The notes: generated by a model from the letters alone, not told the origin. A stretch of 64,000 bases of DNA from Gammaproteobacteria bacterium (GCA_028293765.1 JAQGOG010000150.1:1-64000); one strand, 5' to 3'; shown: positions 1 to 9,263, counted from the first letter of the stretch. Translations and numbers: made by a program.

Positions 1-782
1 AGGCCGTCCCTGGTGATCCTGACGGGATACATGACACCGCCATAGGAGACGAATTGCCAGGTATCGCCGCTCCGAACGCCCTTTTCCGTGACCGGGTCCG
101 TGGCAACGTCGAACATGTGTCCGGTGCGCTTGCGACTCGTCGCATGCCCGGTATCGTCGAGGCGCACGTTGAGCAACGTCCCGTCAGCACAGATGCTGAA
201 GAACGACCGCGGCCCGGTCGGATAGATGAGAGCGCAACCGGCCGTCTCGATCTCTCCAACGAGCTTGCGGCTGCGAGCATCCACGACAGTGATCGATTGC
301 GCGGGCGTGAAGTTGTAGATGAGCAGGAAGCGACCGTCGTCGGTCAACTCGGAATCCGCCATCATCGGCATGTTCGACGAGCGCTTCGCCGGGATCGCGA
401 TTTCCCCGATCGGTGCGAGATGTACGGGGTCGTACAGAGTCACGACATCCGTACGCGTGCCACGCGTGCCCCGGGAAAAGTACGTTTCCGGGGAGAAAAT
501 CACCCTGCCGTCCTTCGCCGGGACGAGGCGCCCGAAACTGAAGCCGGTGCTGAGCATTCCGAGGAAGCGGCCGCTATCACCGTCGACCAGCAGAGCCTGC
601 CCGTCCGGCATGTGCGGGAAGACGAAGTCATTGACCCAGATCCAATGGGGCGATGCCGGTGCCGGCAGCGACGTGACGGTGCCCAGTGGATCCGCGGCCA
701 GAGGCGCGGCACCCCTGACAGGCGCTTGCATCGCCAACATGAGGGCAACAGTGGCAACCCCGGGGCGCACGATGAGTCTCAT
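1..782 (-). CDS. Amine dehydrogenase heavy (large) chain, N-terminal part, cut by window edge
   Basis: Reading the minus strand from an ATG at 782 gives an uninterrupted frame to the window edge (about 260 codons). It starts with a Sec signal peptide (RLIVRPGVATVALMLAMQAP) followed by a mature region containing WIWVNDFVFPHMPDGQ, GRVIFSPETYFSRGTRGTR and DDGRFLLIYNFTPAQS. These are typical of the beta-propeller heavy chain of methylamine/aromatic-amine dehydrogenases (MauB/AauB family), periplasmic quinoprotein enzymes that oxidise primary amines to aldehydes. The catalytic tryptophylquinone sits on a separate light chain, which would lie to the left, outside the window. The gene faces away from an AraC regulator about 220 bp to its right. 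Family assignment rests on remembered motif similarity; the substrate is unknown. Confidence 0.75.
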   Translation of the reverse strand, partial: MRLIVRPGVATVALMLAMQAPVRGAAPLAADPLGTVTSLPAPASPHWIWVNDFVFPHMPDGQALLVDGDSGRFLGMLSTGFSFGRLVPAKDGRVIFSPETYFSRGTRGTRTDVVTLYDPVHLAPIGEIAIPAKRSSNMPMMADSELTDDGRFLLIYNFTPAQSITVVDARSRKLVGEIETAGCALIYPTGPRSFFSICADGTLLNVRLDDTGHATSRKRTGHMFDVATDPVTEKGVRSGDTWQFVSYGGVMYPVRITRDG

Positions 783-1001
783 AGTTTCTTGTTGCGACGG
801 CACGTGGAGCACTAAGTGTGCCAGCGTGCCGCCCTGCCGTCACGAACAATGGGTCGCGGCCACGGGAGCCCGCCTGACTCGTGGGCGCCGTGGCGAGGTA
901 TTGCAGATGGCGCTTGGCCGCAGCGGTCGGGCGAATTAAGCTGGGGGCCGATTGGCGCAGGTGCCGGCCTGACGGCCGTTTTTCCCTGCAGCGAGGTCTC
1001 C

Positions 1002-2012
1002 ATGCCGATGCTGGCGAAAGTCGACGAATTCGTCGCGAAACATCTTCCGAATGCGCAGGCCGTGAGCACCGCGGACTCGCTGGACGAGGCGCGGGAGGTC
1101 GTCGGCAGGAACATCTACCCGCATCGGTTGCGAGTCGTCGCGCCAACCGGTCCGAGCCTGATGTGTCTCACCTCCGCGCTGGACCTTGGCGAGTGTGCAC
1201 TGGGGTACGTGCAGTACGGGTATGACGTTGACATCGATCCGGGTGTCATAACGGAATACCTGCTCGTGAAGTCGACTGTTTCCGGGCAGGGCCGCGTGAC
1301 ATGCGGCGACCACACCGTCATCTCGACTCCCCGCTCGATCATTATGACTTCGACGACGGAGCGCACCAGCATCCTGATGACGGCACAATGCCGACATCTG
1401 ACAGCGAGAATCTGTCGCGAGGCGCTGGCAGAGCGCATCACGGAAAAACTCGGGCGGCGGCTCACCGCACCCCTGCGATTCGGCCTCGAAGTGGCATCCG
1501 ATTCCGACTTCGGACGCGGCTGGCACCAACTCCTCAGCCACATCTGTCACCTGTCCGCGAGCGCTCCTACGGTGCTCGCTTCCGAGGACGTGCGCAGGCA
1601 GTACTCGCGCACGATGATCGAAATGTTGATCCATTCCGCCCCTCACAACTATTCACTGGCGTTGGAAGAAGCGATCACGCAGCCCATCCCGTGGCACGTT
1701 CGGCGCGCCCGCGACTACGTCCACAACCACATCGCCGAGATCAGATCCGTGGCCGACATAGCGGCCTCGATAGGCATCACGACGCGCACGCTGCAGAGTG
1801 GCTTCCGCAAGGCATTCAACGTGAGTCCCGCGGAATATGTGCGGCGAACGCGCATAGAAGCGCTGCACCAGGCACTGCTCGCCGCCGATTCGGGACAGAG
1901 CGTGACCGACCTGATGCAGGCCGTCGGCATCGTCAATTTCGGGCGCTACGCGCACTACTACCGCGAACAGGTCGGTGTGGTGCCCTCCGTCACTCTGAAG
2001 CGAAGCATGTAA
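1002..2012 (+). CDS. AraC-family transcriptional regulator
   Basis: This 336-residue protein has an N-terminal region of the AraC-binding-like type and a C-terminal pair of helix-turn-helix motifs: residues about 230-330 with RSVADIAASIGITTRTLQSGFRKAFNVSPAEYVRRTR written in two halves, first RSVADIAASIGITTRTLQSG, then FRKAFNVSPAEYVRRTR. I chose the ATG at 1002 because a purine-rich GCGAGG lies 7 bp upstream and the coding pattern starts there; the frame is open 62 codons further but without family similarity. It lies between the divergent amine dehydrogenase gene and a TonB receptor/ALDH string, so it is the likely local activator for amine or amino-alcohol use. Effector unknown. Confidence 0.85.
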   Translation: MPMLAKVDEFVAKHLPNAQAVSTADSLDEAREVVGRNIYPHRLRVVAPTGPSLMCLTSALDLGECALGYVQYGYDVDIDPGVITEYLLVKSTVSGQGRVTCGDHTVISTPRSIIMTSTTERTSILMTAQCRHLTARICREALAERITEKLGRRLTAPLRFGLEVASDSDFGRGWHQLLSHICHLSASAPTVLASEDVRRQYSRTMIEMLIHSAPHNYSLALEEAITQPIPWHVRRARDYVHNHIAEIRSVADIAASIGITTRTLQSGFRKAFNVSPAEYVRRTRIEALHQALLAADSGQSVTDLMQAVGIVNFGRYAHYYREQVGVVPSVTLKRSM

Positions 2013-2064
2013 GCGCGTCGGGCCCGAGGAGACGGCCGCGCGCGCCAGAGCCGGGCACCGCCGC

Positions 2065-2084
2065 CCGTTGCGCAGTCGCAACGG
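2065..2084. promoter_or_regulatory. Palindrome CCGTTGC-N6-GCAACGG upstream of TonB receptor
   Basis: A perfect 7-bp inverted repeat with a 6-bp spacer (GCAGTC, itself extending the stem by one pair) lies 53 bp after the AraC stop and 194 bp before the TonB receptor start. No T-tract follows, so an intrinsic terminator is unlikely. The same arms with the same 6-bp spacing recur at 46307-46326 before the other TonB receptor, which points to a transcription-factor operator. The binding protein is unknown; the adjacent AraC protein is one candidate, although AraC sites are usually direct repeats. Confidence 0.55.
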
Positions 2085-2277
2085 TCAGATTGCAGTGCAA
2101 TGAAGGATTATTTTCCGATGCTGTACGCTGGTTTCGCGTGCTGGGTCGCGTGCCGGCCACGCAAACCACTACGATCCGGGTGGCTACTCGTCGGCACGCC
2201 CGCGACGTGCTGACCACAGGGAGGGGGACCACAAGAAGGCAAGCGGCCGCTCGAGGCCGCGCACTGGAGAAATCTCA

Positions 2278-4461
2278 ATGCGTCGAAGCATAACGAGCGG
2301 TCCGGCACTGGCTCTCACGATCCTCGCCGCGACGGCAGGCCTGCCGGCGGCCTGGGCCCAGCAGGCTGCCGACACCGGCGCCGGGGACAAGCTGGCCGAG
2401 ATCGTCGTCACCGCCCAGAAGCGCGAACAGAACCTGCAGGACGTCGGCGCATCCGTCACGGCCTTCGACGCGAACGCTCTGGCGCGGCTCGGCCTCCACG
2501 ATGTCACGGATATCGTGGGCCAGGTACCGGGATTGCAGTTCAACCAGTTCGGCGCAACCGTCACCATCTATAACCTGCGCGGCATTTCGCAGAACGATTT
2601 CAGCGACCACCAGGAAGCGCCCGTAGCGGTCTACAACGACGACGCGTACGTCGCGTCCACCGGCGCACTTGCCGGCACGCTCTTCGATCTGCAACGCGTC
2701 GAAGTCCTGCGCGGCCCGCAGGGAACTCTGTTCGGCCGAAACGCGACCGGCGGCCTCATCCAGTACGTCAGCAACAAGCCCACCGATCAGCCGCAGGGCT
2801 ACGCCGAAGTCACCTTCGGCAACTTCGGCCAGATCGATTCGGAAGGCGCGCTCGGCGGACCCATCACCGACACGATCTCGACCCGGGCATCCTTCGCGAC
2901 CTCGCACCACGATGGCTATATCTCGAACCGCATCGGGCCGCCAATCGACGACCAGAAGCAGTACGCCGCCCGCCTGCAGTTCCGGATCAAGTCCTCCGAG
3001 AAGAGCGAGATCCTGATCAAGCTCCACGCCCTCACGAACGACAACGAGACGGCGGGCAACTATTCCTGGGCGGCTTCGGCACCGGATGAAACCGGCCGCG
3101 GCGTCTTCGTGCCCGGCGGCACGGACTTCTTCGGCTACAGGAACCCGAGCGCCGATCCCTTCAACCAGGCCGAGGACCGGCGCGGCATCTTCAACCGCAC
3201 GATGTGGGGCGCCACAGTGCACGGCGTCTACAACTTCGACGCCTTCACGCTGACGTCGGTCACCGACTACCTGCGCGTGCAGAAACGTTACGGCGAAGAC
3301 TCCGACGTGTCGCCGAATCCGATCTTCAACTACGACGTGCTGTACCACTTCCAACAGTTCTCGGAAGAGGTACGCCTGAACGGCAACGTCGGCGGATTCC
3401 GCTGGGTTGGCGGCCTGTACTACCTCAACTATCGCAGTACCGACACGGGCACCACCACCCTCATCGAGCCGATCGGTGTGGGCCGGGCCAACTTCACGTT
3501 GCGCAACAGCAGCCCTTCCGTGTTTGCCCAGATAGAATACGACCTGACCGACAAGTGGACCCTGATCGGCGGAGCCCGTTACACGTCGGACGACAAGAGC
3601 TTCGACGACACCTACGTCTGCGTCAACTGCCCGCAAACACTCCATTATGTCTCGCCTGACTATCCCGGTGCGAAGCGGACGTTTCACATCCCAACAGGCA
3701 AGGTCGAGGTCGATTTCAAGCCCATGCAGCAGATGCTGCTATATGGCAGCGTCAACCGCGGCGCGAAAGGCGGCGGCTGGTCCGCTCCCACCTCCGGCCC
3801 GGTCGACCCGGCCACCCTGCCCTATAACCAGGAAAAGCTCACCAGCTACGAAGTCGGCTTCAAGTCCACCTTCTGGGACAACAAGGCCCGCCTGAACGGC
3901 GCGCTGTTCTACTACGACTACAAGGACTACCAGGGATTCTTCCTGAACGTCGCGACGCAGGTCGTCGAGAACGTCAATGCGAAGGAGAAAGGCGGCGAGC
4001 TCGAATTCGCGGTGCTGCCGGTCCATGGCTTGAATCTGCAGCTCGGCGTATCCCACCTCGAAACGATGGTCCCCCGGACACCGACACCCGCGGGCGGCCT
4101 GGTGCCAACGCAAATGCCGCAGGCGCCGCATTGGAGCTTCAATGCCGTCGCCCGCTACGAGTGGCCGATGTTCGGCGGCATGCTGTCCGCTGAGGCGGAC
4201 GCGAAATGGAACAGCTACCAGTACCTCGAACTCATCAATGCCGCGGTCGACCTGCAGCCTTCCTACGCCGTGACCAACGCACGGCTGGGATTCGCGACCG
4301 GGGACGGCCATTGGGACTTCTCGGCGTTCGTGAAGAATCTGGCCGACACCCGCTATCGCATCTACAACCTGGATCTCTCGGGCTTCATCGGCGTCAACCA
4401 GGGTGTCTACGGTCCCCCGCGCCTCTATGGGGCCAGCTTCCGCTACCGCTGGGGCTCTTGA
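2278..4461 (+). CDS. TonB-dependent outer-membrane receptor
   Basis: The 727-residue protein begins with a signal peptide (RRSITSGPALALTILAA, cleavage near AWAQQ), followed by a TonB-box-like segment EIVVTAQKREQNLQDV around residue 41, a plug domain with VEVLRGPQGTLFGRNATGG and a long beta-barrel that ends in an aromatic-rich strand (YGASFRYRWGS). It would import a specific small molecule across the outer membrane using TonB energy. GGAG lies 9 bp before the ATG. It is the first gene of a plus-strand string with an aldehyde dehydrogenase, MFS carrier, SDR, PLP enzyme and kinase, so its ligand is probably the substrate of those enzymes. The ligand cannot be read from sequence. Confidence 0.93.
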   Translation: MRRSITSGPALALTILAATAGLPAAWAQQAADTGAGDKLAEIVVTAQKREQNLQDVGASVTAFDANALARLGLHDVTDIVGQVPGLQFNQFGATVTIYNLRGISQNDFSDHQEAPVAVYNDDAYVASTGALAGTLFDLQRVEVLRGPQGTLFGRNATGGLIQYVSNKPTDQPQGYAEVTFGNFGQIDSEGALGGPITDTISTRASFATSHHDGYISNRIGPPIDDQKQYAARLQFRIKSSEKSEILIKLHALTNDNETAGNYSWAASAPDETGRGVFVPGGTDFFGYRNPSADPFNQAEDRRGIFNRTMWGATVHGVYNFDAFTLTSVTDYLRVQKRYGEDSDVSPNPIFNYDVLYHFQQFSEEVRLNGNVGGFRWVGGLYYLNYRSTDTGTTTLIEPIGVGRANFTLRNSSPSVFAQIEYDLTDKWTLIGGARYTSDDKSFDDTYVCVNCPQTLHYVSPDYPGAKRTFHIPTGKVEVDFKPMQQMLLYGSVNRGAKGGGWSAPTSGPVDPATLPYNQEKLTSYEVGFKSTFWDNKARLNGALFYYDYKDYQGFFLNVATQVVENVNAKEKGGELEFAVLPVHGLNLQLGVSHLETMVPRTPTPAGGLVPTQMPQAPHWSFNAVARYEWPMFGGMLSAEADAKWNSYQYLELINAAVDLQPSYAVTNARLGFATGDGHWDFSAFVKNLADTRYRIYNLDLSGFIGVNQGVYGPPRLYGASFRYRWGS

Positions 4462-4519
4462 CGGCGCAAGATCGTAATGCCACACGCCTGTTGCCGCGGC
4501 TCATGACTGGAGAAAACGG

Positions 4520-5932
4520 ATGACGAGTTACACCTTGACGATTGGCGGCAAGCCCGCCCCGACCGCAACGACGTTCAACGTTTTGAATCCCGCCGATGAG
4601 ACCGTGGTGGCGGCGTGTCCGCAGGGCACGATCGAGCTGATCGACGCAGCAGTTGTCGCGGCCCGGCGCGCTTTCCACACGTGGTCGGCGGTACCCGATG
4701 CCGAACGTGTCGCGAAACTCAACGCGGTGGCGGATCTGATCGAAAAAAATCATCAGGAGCTCGCCGAGCTCATCACCCGTGAGCAAGGCAAGACACAGAG
4801 CGGCCCCGGGGCCAATCTGGAGATCGGTGGAGCGGCGGCGTGGACCCGCGTGACGGCGAGCCTGAAACTCACCGACGAGACGATCCAGGACGACAAGGCG
4901 GGAAAGATCGTTTCCCACCGCAAGCCGGTCGGCGTCGTCGGCTCCATCACCCCCTGGAACTGGCCGCTGCTGATTGCCGTGTGGCACGTGATGCCGGCCA
5001 TCCGTGTCGGCTGTACGGTCGTCATCAAGCCCTCGCCGTTTACTCCGCTCTCGACGCTGCGGCTCGTCGAGTTGATGAACCAGGTCCTGCCCCCCGGCGT
5101 CATCAACGTCGTCACCGGCGGCCCGGAGGTCGGGACTCACCTCGCCACCCATCCCGGCATCGACAAGATCGTGTTCACCGGCTCGATCGCGACGGGCAAG
5201 AAAGTCATGGGCGGTGCCGCCCAGACACTCAAGCGCATGACGCTCGAGCTGGGCGGCAACGACGCCGGCATAGTGTTGCCCGGGACGAATATCGACCCGC
5301 TGCTGGAGAAGCTTTTCTGGGGCTGCTTCATCAACGCAGGCCAGACCTGCGCGGCCCTGAAGAGGCTCTACGTACACGAGGATCAATACGAGGAGGTCGT
5401 GCGCAAATTCGCCGAGTACTGCGCGAAGATCCCGGTCGGTAACGGGCTGGATCCGCAGAATCTGATCGGGCCGGTCTCGAACCGGATGCAGTTGGATAAA
5501 GTCACCGCCTACGTCGCTGATGCACGCGCGCAGGGTGCCCGCATCGTCCTGGGTGGCGAGAAGCCCGCCGGACCGGGGTTCTTCTATCCGCTGACGGTCA
5601 TCGCGGACACCACCGACGATATGCGCGTAGTGAAGGAAGAGCAGTTCGGGCCGGTCATTCCCATTGTGAAGTACAAAACCGTCGAGGAAGCGATCACGCG
5701 AGCCAACTCCCTCGAAGTCGGCCTTGGCGGCTCGATCTGGGGCAACGACGCGCAGGAGGCCACCGAACTCGCCAGCCGGCTCGAATGCGGCACAGCCTGG
5801 GTAAACCAGCACGGCACGTTGCATCCGATGGCGCCCTTCGGCGGCGTGAAATGCTCCGGTATCGGCGTGGAGTTCAATGTCGACGGCCTGAAGGAATACA
5901 CGACCGTTCAGGTAGTGAACGTCGCCCTGTAA
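4520..5932 (+). CDS. NAD(P)-dependent aldehyde dehydrogenase
   Basis: A 470-residue ALDH-superfamily enzyme, normal length. Visible motifs are the cofactor-binding TPWNWPLL and FTGSIATGKKV, the general base Glu in LELGGN (about residue 240) and the nucleophile Cys in NAGQTCAALKR (about residue 280). It oxidises an aldehyde to the carboxylic acid. It starts 58 bp after the TonB receptor, with GGAG (in ACTGGAGAAAACGG) 8 bp before the ATG. In this cluster it could oxidise the aldehyde released by the PLP enzyme/kinase pair downstream or by the amine dehydrogenase upstream. It is not obviously BoxD. The specific substrate is an open question. Confidence 0.9.
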   Translation: MTSYTLTIGGKPAPTATTFNVLNPADETVVAACPQGTIELIDAAVVAARRAFHTWSAVPDAERVAKLNAVADLIEKNHQELAELITREQGKTQSGPGANLEIGGAAAWTRVTASLKLTDETIQDDKAGKIVSHRKPVGVVGSITPWNWPLLIAVWHVMPAIRVGCTVVIKPSPFTPLSTLRLVELMNQVLPPGVINVVTGGPEVGTHLATHPGIDKIVFTGSIATGKKVMGGAAQTLKRMTLELGGNDAGIVLPGTNIDPLLEKLFWGCFINAGQTCAALKRLYVHEDQYEEVVRKFAEYCAKIPVGNGLDPQNLIGPVSNRMQLDKVTAYVADARAQGARIVLGGEKPAGPGFFYPLTVIADTTDDMRVVKEEQFGPVIPIVKYKTVEEAITRANSLEVGLGGSIWGNDAQEATELASRLECGTAWVNQHGTLHPMAPFGGVKCSGIGVEFNVDGLKEYTTVQVVNVAL

Positions 5933-5965
5933 AGCGCGCGTGCCGGCCGCCACGGCGGGAGACTC

Positions 5966-7162
5966 ATGGGTCAATCGATTACGATCGAGGGCACAGGCGC
6001 TGCCAGCAACGCGCGCGTGCGTCTCATCGCGGCTATTCTCGTGGGTGTGATCGGGCCGGAAGTCTTCATCGTTCAACCCGGCTTCGTGCAGGGGCTGGTG
6101 CAGAACCTGGGCTTCGACGACCAAAGCGCCGGCTACGCCGCTTCGATCGAAGTGTGGGGCATCACCGCCACCACGCTGGTCATGACTTTCTTCTCCCACC
6201 GTTTCAACTGGCGCAAGGTCATCACGGGGTCCCTGCTCCTCGTGGCGGTCGCGAACGCGTTGTGCATCGGGGTGCACTCCAGGGAACTGTTCGTGGCGTT
6301 GAGGTTCGTCGCTGGAGCCGGCGCGGGAAGCCTGATCTCGCTGAGCTTCACCACGGTAGGGCTGACCGAGAACCCGGACAGGAACTTCGGTTATCTGATC
6401 ATGTGGGTGCTGTTATACGGCGCCGTCGTGCTGTACCTCATGCCCGCCGCGTACGCTTTCTCCGGGATGACGGGTGTGCTCGCGTTTTTCGCGGCATTTC
6501 CACTGGTGGCGTTGCCGTTCGTCAAGTTGCTGCCGGCGGGCGGCGAAGCGGCGGCCACCGTTGAAGTCGACGCGGTCGACCTGCCTGCCCTGTTGAAGGC
6601 ACTCGCCCTGCTGGCCATGTTCGCCTACTTCGTTGCGCAGGGGGTGGCCTGGGCTTACCTGTTTCTGATCGGCACTGCCGGCGGCCTGACGGAGCAGCAG
6701 GTGGCGACCGGCCTCACCCTGTCGCAAGTGGCGGGCGTGGCCGGGGCCCTGTTGCCCGCGATCGCCGGTCATCGCTTCGGCCGCTGGCGGCCCTTGACGA
6801 TCGGCATCGCCGGCGGCGCGTTCTGCCTGGTATTCCTGAGCGGGCGATTTCAATTCCTGCCTTTCACGCTTTGGGTCTGCCTGTACAACTTCTTCTGGAA
6901 CATGACCCATCCATTCCTGCTCGGCTCGATGGCGAGCTTCGATCGGCGCGGACGGGTCGTCGTCCTTGCGGTAGCGGCGCAGATGTCAGGCCTGGCACTC
7001 GGACCCGCGCTGGCGGCAAGTGTCATCGCCCCGGGGCAATATGCGAGCGTGAATTACATCGCTATAGCCATGTTCGCCTTGAGCTGGGTGTGCATCCTGC
7101 CGCCCGTATTGATTCAACAGCAGCGCGCCCGGTCGCGCCAACTCGGATGGGGAGCGTCATGA
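5966..7162 (+). CDS. MFS transporter
   Basis: A 398-residue, very hydrophobic protein with about twelve predicted membrane segments and MFS-type loops (FFSHRFNWRKV between helices 2 and 3, HRFGRWRPLTIG in the second half). It likely moves a small organic molecule across the inner membrane. It lies 33 bp after the aldehyde dehydrogenase and its TGA overlaps the ATG of the following SDR gene by 4 bp (ATGA), so the two are translationally coupled. The natural reading is that it completes uptake of the compound imported by the TonB receptor; export is also possible. Confidence 0.85.
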   Translation: MGQSITIEGTGAASNARVRLIAAILVGVIGPEVFIVQPGFVQGLVQNLGFDDQSAGYAASIEVWGITATTLVMTFFSHRFNWRKVITGSLLLVAVANALCIGVHSRELFVALRFVAGAGAGSLISLSFTTVGLTENPDRNFGYLIMWVLLYGAVVLYLMPAAYAFSGMTGVLAFFAAFPLVALPFVKLLPAGGEAAATVEVDAVDLPALLKALALLAMFAYFVAQGVAWAYLFLIGTAGGLTEQQVATGLTLSQVAGVAGALLPAIAGHRFGRWRPLTIGIAGGAFCLVFLSGRFQFLPFTLWVCLYNFFWNMTHPFLLGSMASFDRRGRVVVLAVAAQMSGLALGPALAASVIAPGQYASVNYIAIAMFALSWVCILPPVLIQQQRARSRQLGWGAS

Positions 7163-7962
7163 TCGGAAACCTCAAGGGTAAAGTCGCCATTGTCACGGGC
7201 GGTGGGCAAGGGATTGGCGAGGGTATCGCGCGCCGCTTCGCGCAAGCAGGTGCCAGCGTGCTCATCGCCACGCGTACGGCGAAAAATGGGCAGGCCGTTG
7301 CCGACTCAATCGTGAGCCAAGGCGGTGTCGCAAGCCTTCTGCAGACCGACATCGGCAATCATGAGGAAGCGAAGCGCGCCGTCGCGCATGCCGCACAGAA
7401 GTATGGGCGTCTCGATATTGTCGTTCACAATGCGGGCATCTATCCCGTCATCTCGATCGAGCAGTTATCCGACGATGACCTCGATCGCACGCTTGCAGTG
7501 AACCTGAAGGCGGGTTTCTGGCTGATCCAGGCGGCGTTGCCTCACTTGCGCAAGCAAGGTGGCGGCAGGTTCCTTTTCACATCATCCGTGACCGGCCCGA
7601 ACGTTGCCATGCCCGGAACGGCACATTATGCCGCCTCGAAGAGCGGAATGAACGGCCTGATCCGCACAGCCGCTCTCGAGTTCGCGCGTGAGAACATTAC
7701 GGTTAACGGCGTCGAGCCCGGCTACATTCTGACACCTGCAATGGCCGCGCTCGGATCCGAAGCCGAGATTGCGGAAATGGCGAAATGCATTCCGCTCGGC
7801 AAGCTCGGTGCGCCGCTCGACGTCGCGAACGCCATGTTATTCCTCGCCTCGGACGAAGCGGCGTATATCACCGGACAGACGATCGTAGTGGACGGTGGAT
7901 CGACGCTACCCGAGAGTCCGGTGGTGCTGGACGCTTACTACAGCAGCCTGAAGCAGCAGTAA
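7159..7962 (+). CDS. SDR-family oxidoreductase
   Basis: A 267-residue classical short-chain dehydrogenase/reductase. The Rossmann motif TGGGQGIGEG is at residues 13-22, NAG at about 92-94, the catalytic Ser in TSSVTG, and YAASK holds the catalytic Tyr and Lys (about 157-161). Conserved DGGS lies near the C-terminus. It oxidises or reduces an alcohol/carbonyl with NAD(P). I start it at the ATG at 7159, which has GGAG 5 bp upstream and overlaps the stop of the MFS gene; an in-frame ATG 12 bp earlier lacks a good site. The gene is part of the amine/amino-alcohol string. Confidence 0.92.
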   Translation: MIGNLKGKVAIVTGGGQGIGEGIARRFAQAGASVLIATRTAKNGQAVADSIVSQGGVASLLQTDIGNHEEAKRAVAHAAQKYGRLDIVVHNAGIYPVISIEQLSDDDLDRTLAVNLKAGFWLIQAALPHLRKQGGGRFLFTSSVTGPNVAMPGTAHYAASKSGMNGLIRTAALEFARENITVNGVEPGYILTPAMAALGSEAEIAEMAKCIPLGKLGAPLDVANAMLFLASDEAAYITGQTIVVDGGSTLPESPVVLDAYYSSLKQQ

Positions 7963-7981
7963 CGCCCAAGGAGCATTCGGC

Positions 7982-9262
7982 ATGAGCACACAATCCCTGT
8001 TGGAACGCCGCTTTCGCGTTCTGGGAAAACACTCTCCCCTCTTTTACGACAAGCCGCTCCAGCTGGTCCGCGGCGAAGGGGTGTGGCTCTACGACGCCGA
8101 AGGTAAGCGTTACCTCGACGCCTACAACAACGTACCACATGTGGGCCATTGCCATCCGCGCGTGGTCGATGCCTTGTGCCGGCAAGCGCACGCGCTCAAC
8201 ACGCATACGCGATACCTCGACGATACGGTCGTCACTTATGCCGAACGTCTCCTCTCGACGTTCGACAAATCGCTGTCCAACGTTTTCTTCTGCTGCACCG
8301 GCACCGAGGCAAACGAGCTCGCGCTGCGCATCGCGCGCGAGTGCACAGGAGGCCAGGGGATCATCTCGACCGCGCACGCCTATCACGGCAATTCAGCGGC
8401 CGTTGCGCAGATCAGCACGCTGTTCACGCCGCCCGAAAAGCGCGGGCCTTTCATTCGAACCATCCCCGTACTCGATCCTTATCGCGAGCGCCGCGGCCGG
8501 GACGATGAGACTCTGTCTACAGCCTATGCGCAAGACGTGCAGAAGGCCGTAGACGACTTCGCCCGCAACGGCGTGAAGTTCGCCGGACTGCTGATCTGCA
8601 CGGCCTTCTCCAGCGAGGGTTTGCCGACTGTCCCGCGGGGTTACCTCGCCAAGGTCGTTAAAATCGTTCACGACGCCGGCGGAGTATTCATTGCGGACGA
8701 AGTGCAGGCGGGTTTCGGGCGCTTCGGCTCCCACATGTGGGGCCATCAGGTTCTGGGCGCCACACCCGACATCGTCACGATGGGCAAGCCCATGGGTAAC
8801 GGCCATCCCCTGGCGGGGGTTGTGGCGCGAGCGGACCTCGTGGAACAGTTCACGAGCCAGAACATGTACTTCAACACCTTCGGCGGCAACGCCGTCTCCG
8901 CGGCGGTCGGTCTCGCCGTGCTCGATGTTTTGCAGGAAGAGCGGCTGCTCGAAAACGCCCGCATCGTGGGCGAGTACGTCATCGCCGGTTTGCGCAAGCT
9001 GCAGACGAAGCATGCACTCATCGGCGACGTGCGCGGGGCCGGGCTCTTTTTCGCTGTCGAGATAGTGCGCGACCGAACGACTCAGGAGCCCGCCCCAGCG
9101 GAAACCAAACGGATCGTCAATGGCATGCGCGAGCGCGGTGTATTGATCAGCCGCATCGGCATTCACGACAACATCCTGAAGATCCGCCCACCGATGCCCT
9201 TCAGCACCGGGAATGCGGACCTGCTTCTGAAAACCCTCGATGACCTCATGACGAGCCTTTAG
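7982..9262 (+). CDS. Class-III PLP enzyme, AGXT2L/phospho-lyase-like
   Basis: A 426-residue fold-type I PLP enzyme of the class-III aminotransferase family. The PLP-binding Asp is in FIADEVQAGFGR (Asp239) and the Schiff-base Lys in TMGKPMGNGHP (Lys269). The segments YLDAYNNVPHVGHCHP and the ADEVQ-to-MGNGHP block resemble animal AGXT2L1/AGXT2L2, which are not transaminases but phospho-lyases that split O-phosphoethanolamine or 5-phosphohydroxylysine into an aldehyde, ammonia and phosphate. The next gene, 1 bp away, is an APH-type kinase that could make the phosphorylated substrate. A plain omega-aminotransferase remains the alternative; the kinase neighbour favours a lyase. Confidence 0.85.
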   Translation: MSTQSLLERRFRVLGKHSPLFYDKPLQLVRGEGVWLYDAEGKRYLDAYNNVPHVGHCHPRVVDALCRQAHALNTHTRYLDDTVVTYAERLLSTFDKSLSNVFFCCTGTEANELALRIARECTGGQGIISTAHAYHGNSAAVAQISTLFTPPEKRGPFIRTIPVLDPYRERRGRDDETLSTAYAQDVQKAVDDFARNGVKFAGLLICTAFSSEGLPTVPRGYLAKVVKIVHDAGGVFIADEVQAGFGRFGSHMWGHQVLGATPDIVTMGKPMGNGHPLAGVVARADLVEQFTSQNMYFNTFGGNAVSAAVGLAVLDVLQEERLLENARIVGEYVIAGLRKLQTKHALIGDVRGAGLFFAVEIVRDRTTQEPAPAETKRIVNGMRERGVLISRIGIHDNILKIRPPMPFSTGNADLLLKTLDDLMTSL

Positions 9263-9263
9263 C

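Noticed and set aside
2065-2084. The palindrome as an intrinsic terminator of the AraC gene
   Set aside because: The 8-bp stem is not followed by a run of T, and an equivalent palindrome occurs before another TonB receptor rather than after an unrelated gene end, so an operator is the better reading.
2275-3687. A long open frame antisense to the first TonB receptor
   Set aside because: It lies entirely opposite a strong receptor gene, has low-complexity Arg/Val/Asp composition and no family motif; high GC makes such antisense frames common.
4394-6277. A 1.9-kb open frame antisense to the aldehyde dehydrogenase and MFS genes
   Set aside because: It crosses two well-supported genes on the other strand and its translation has no recognisable domain; a by-product of GC-rich codon bias.
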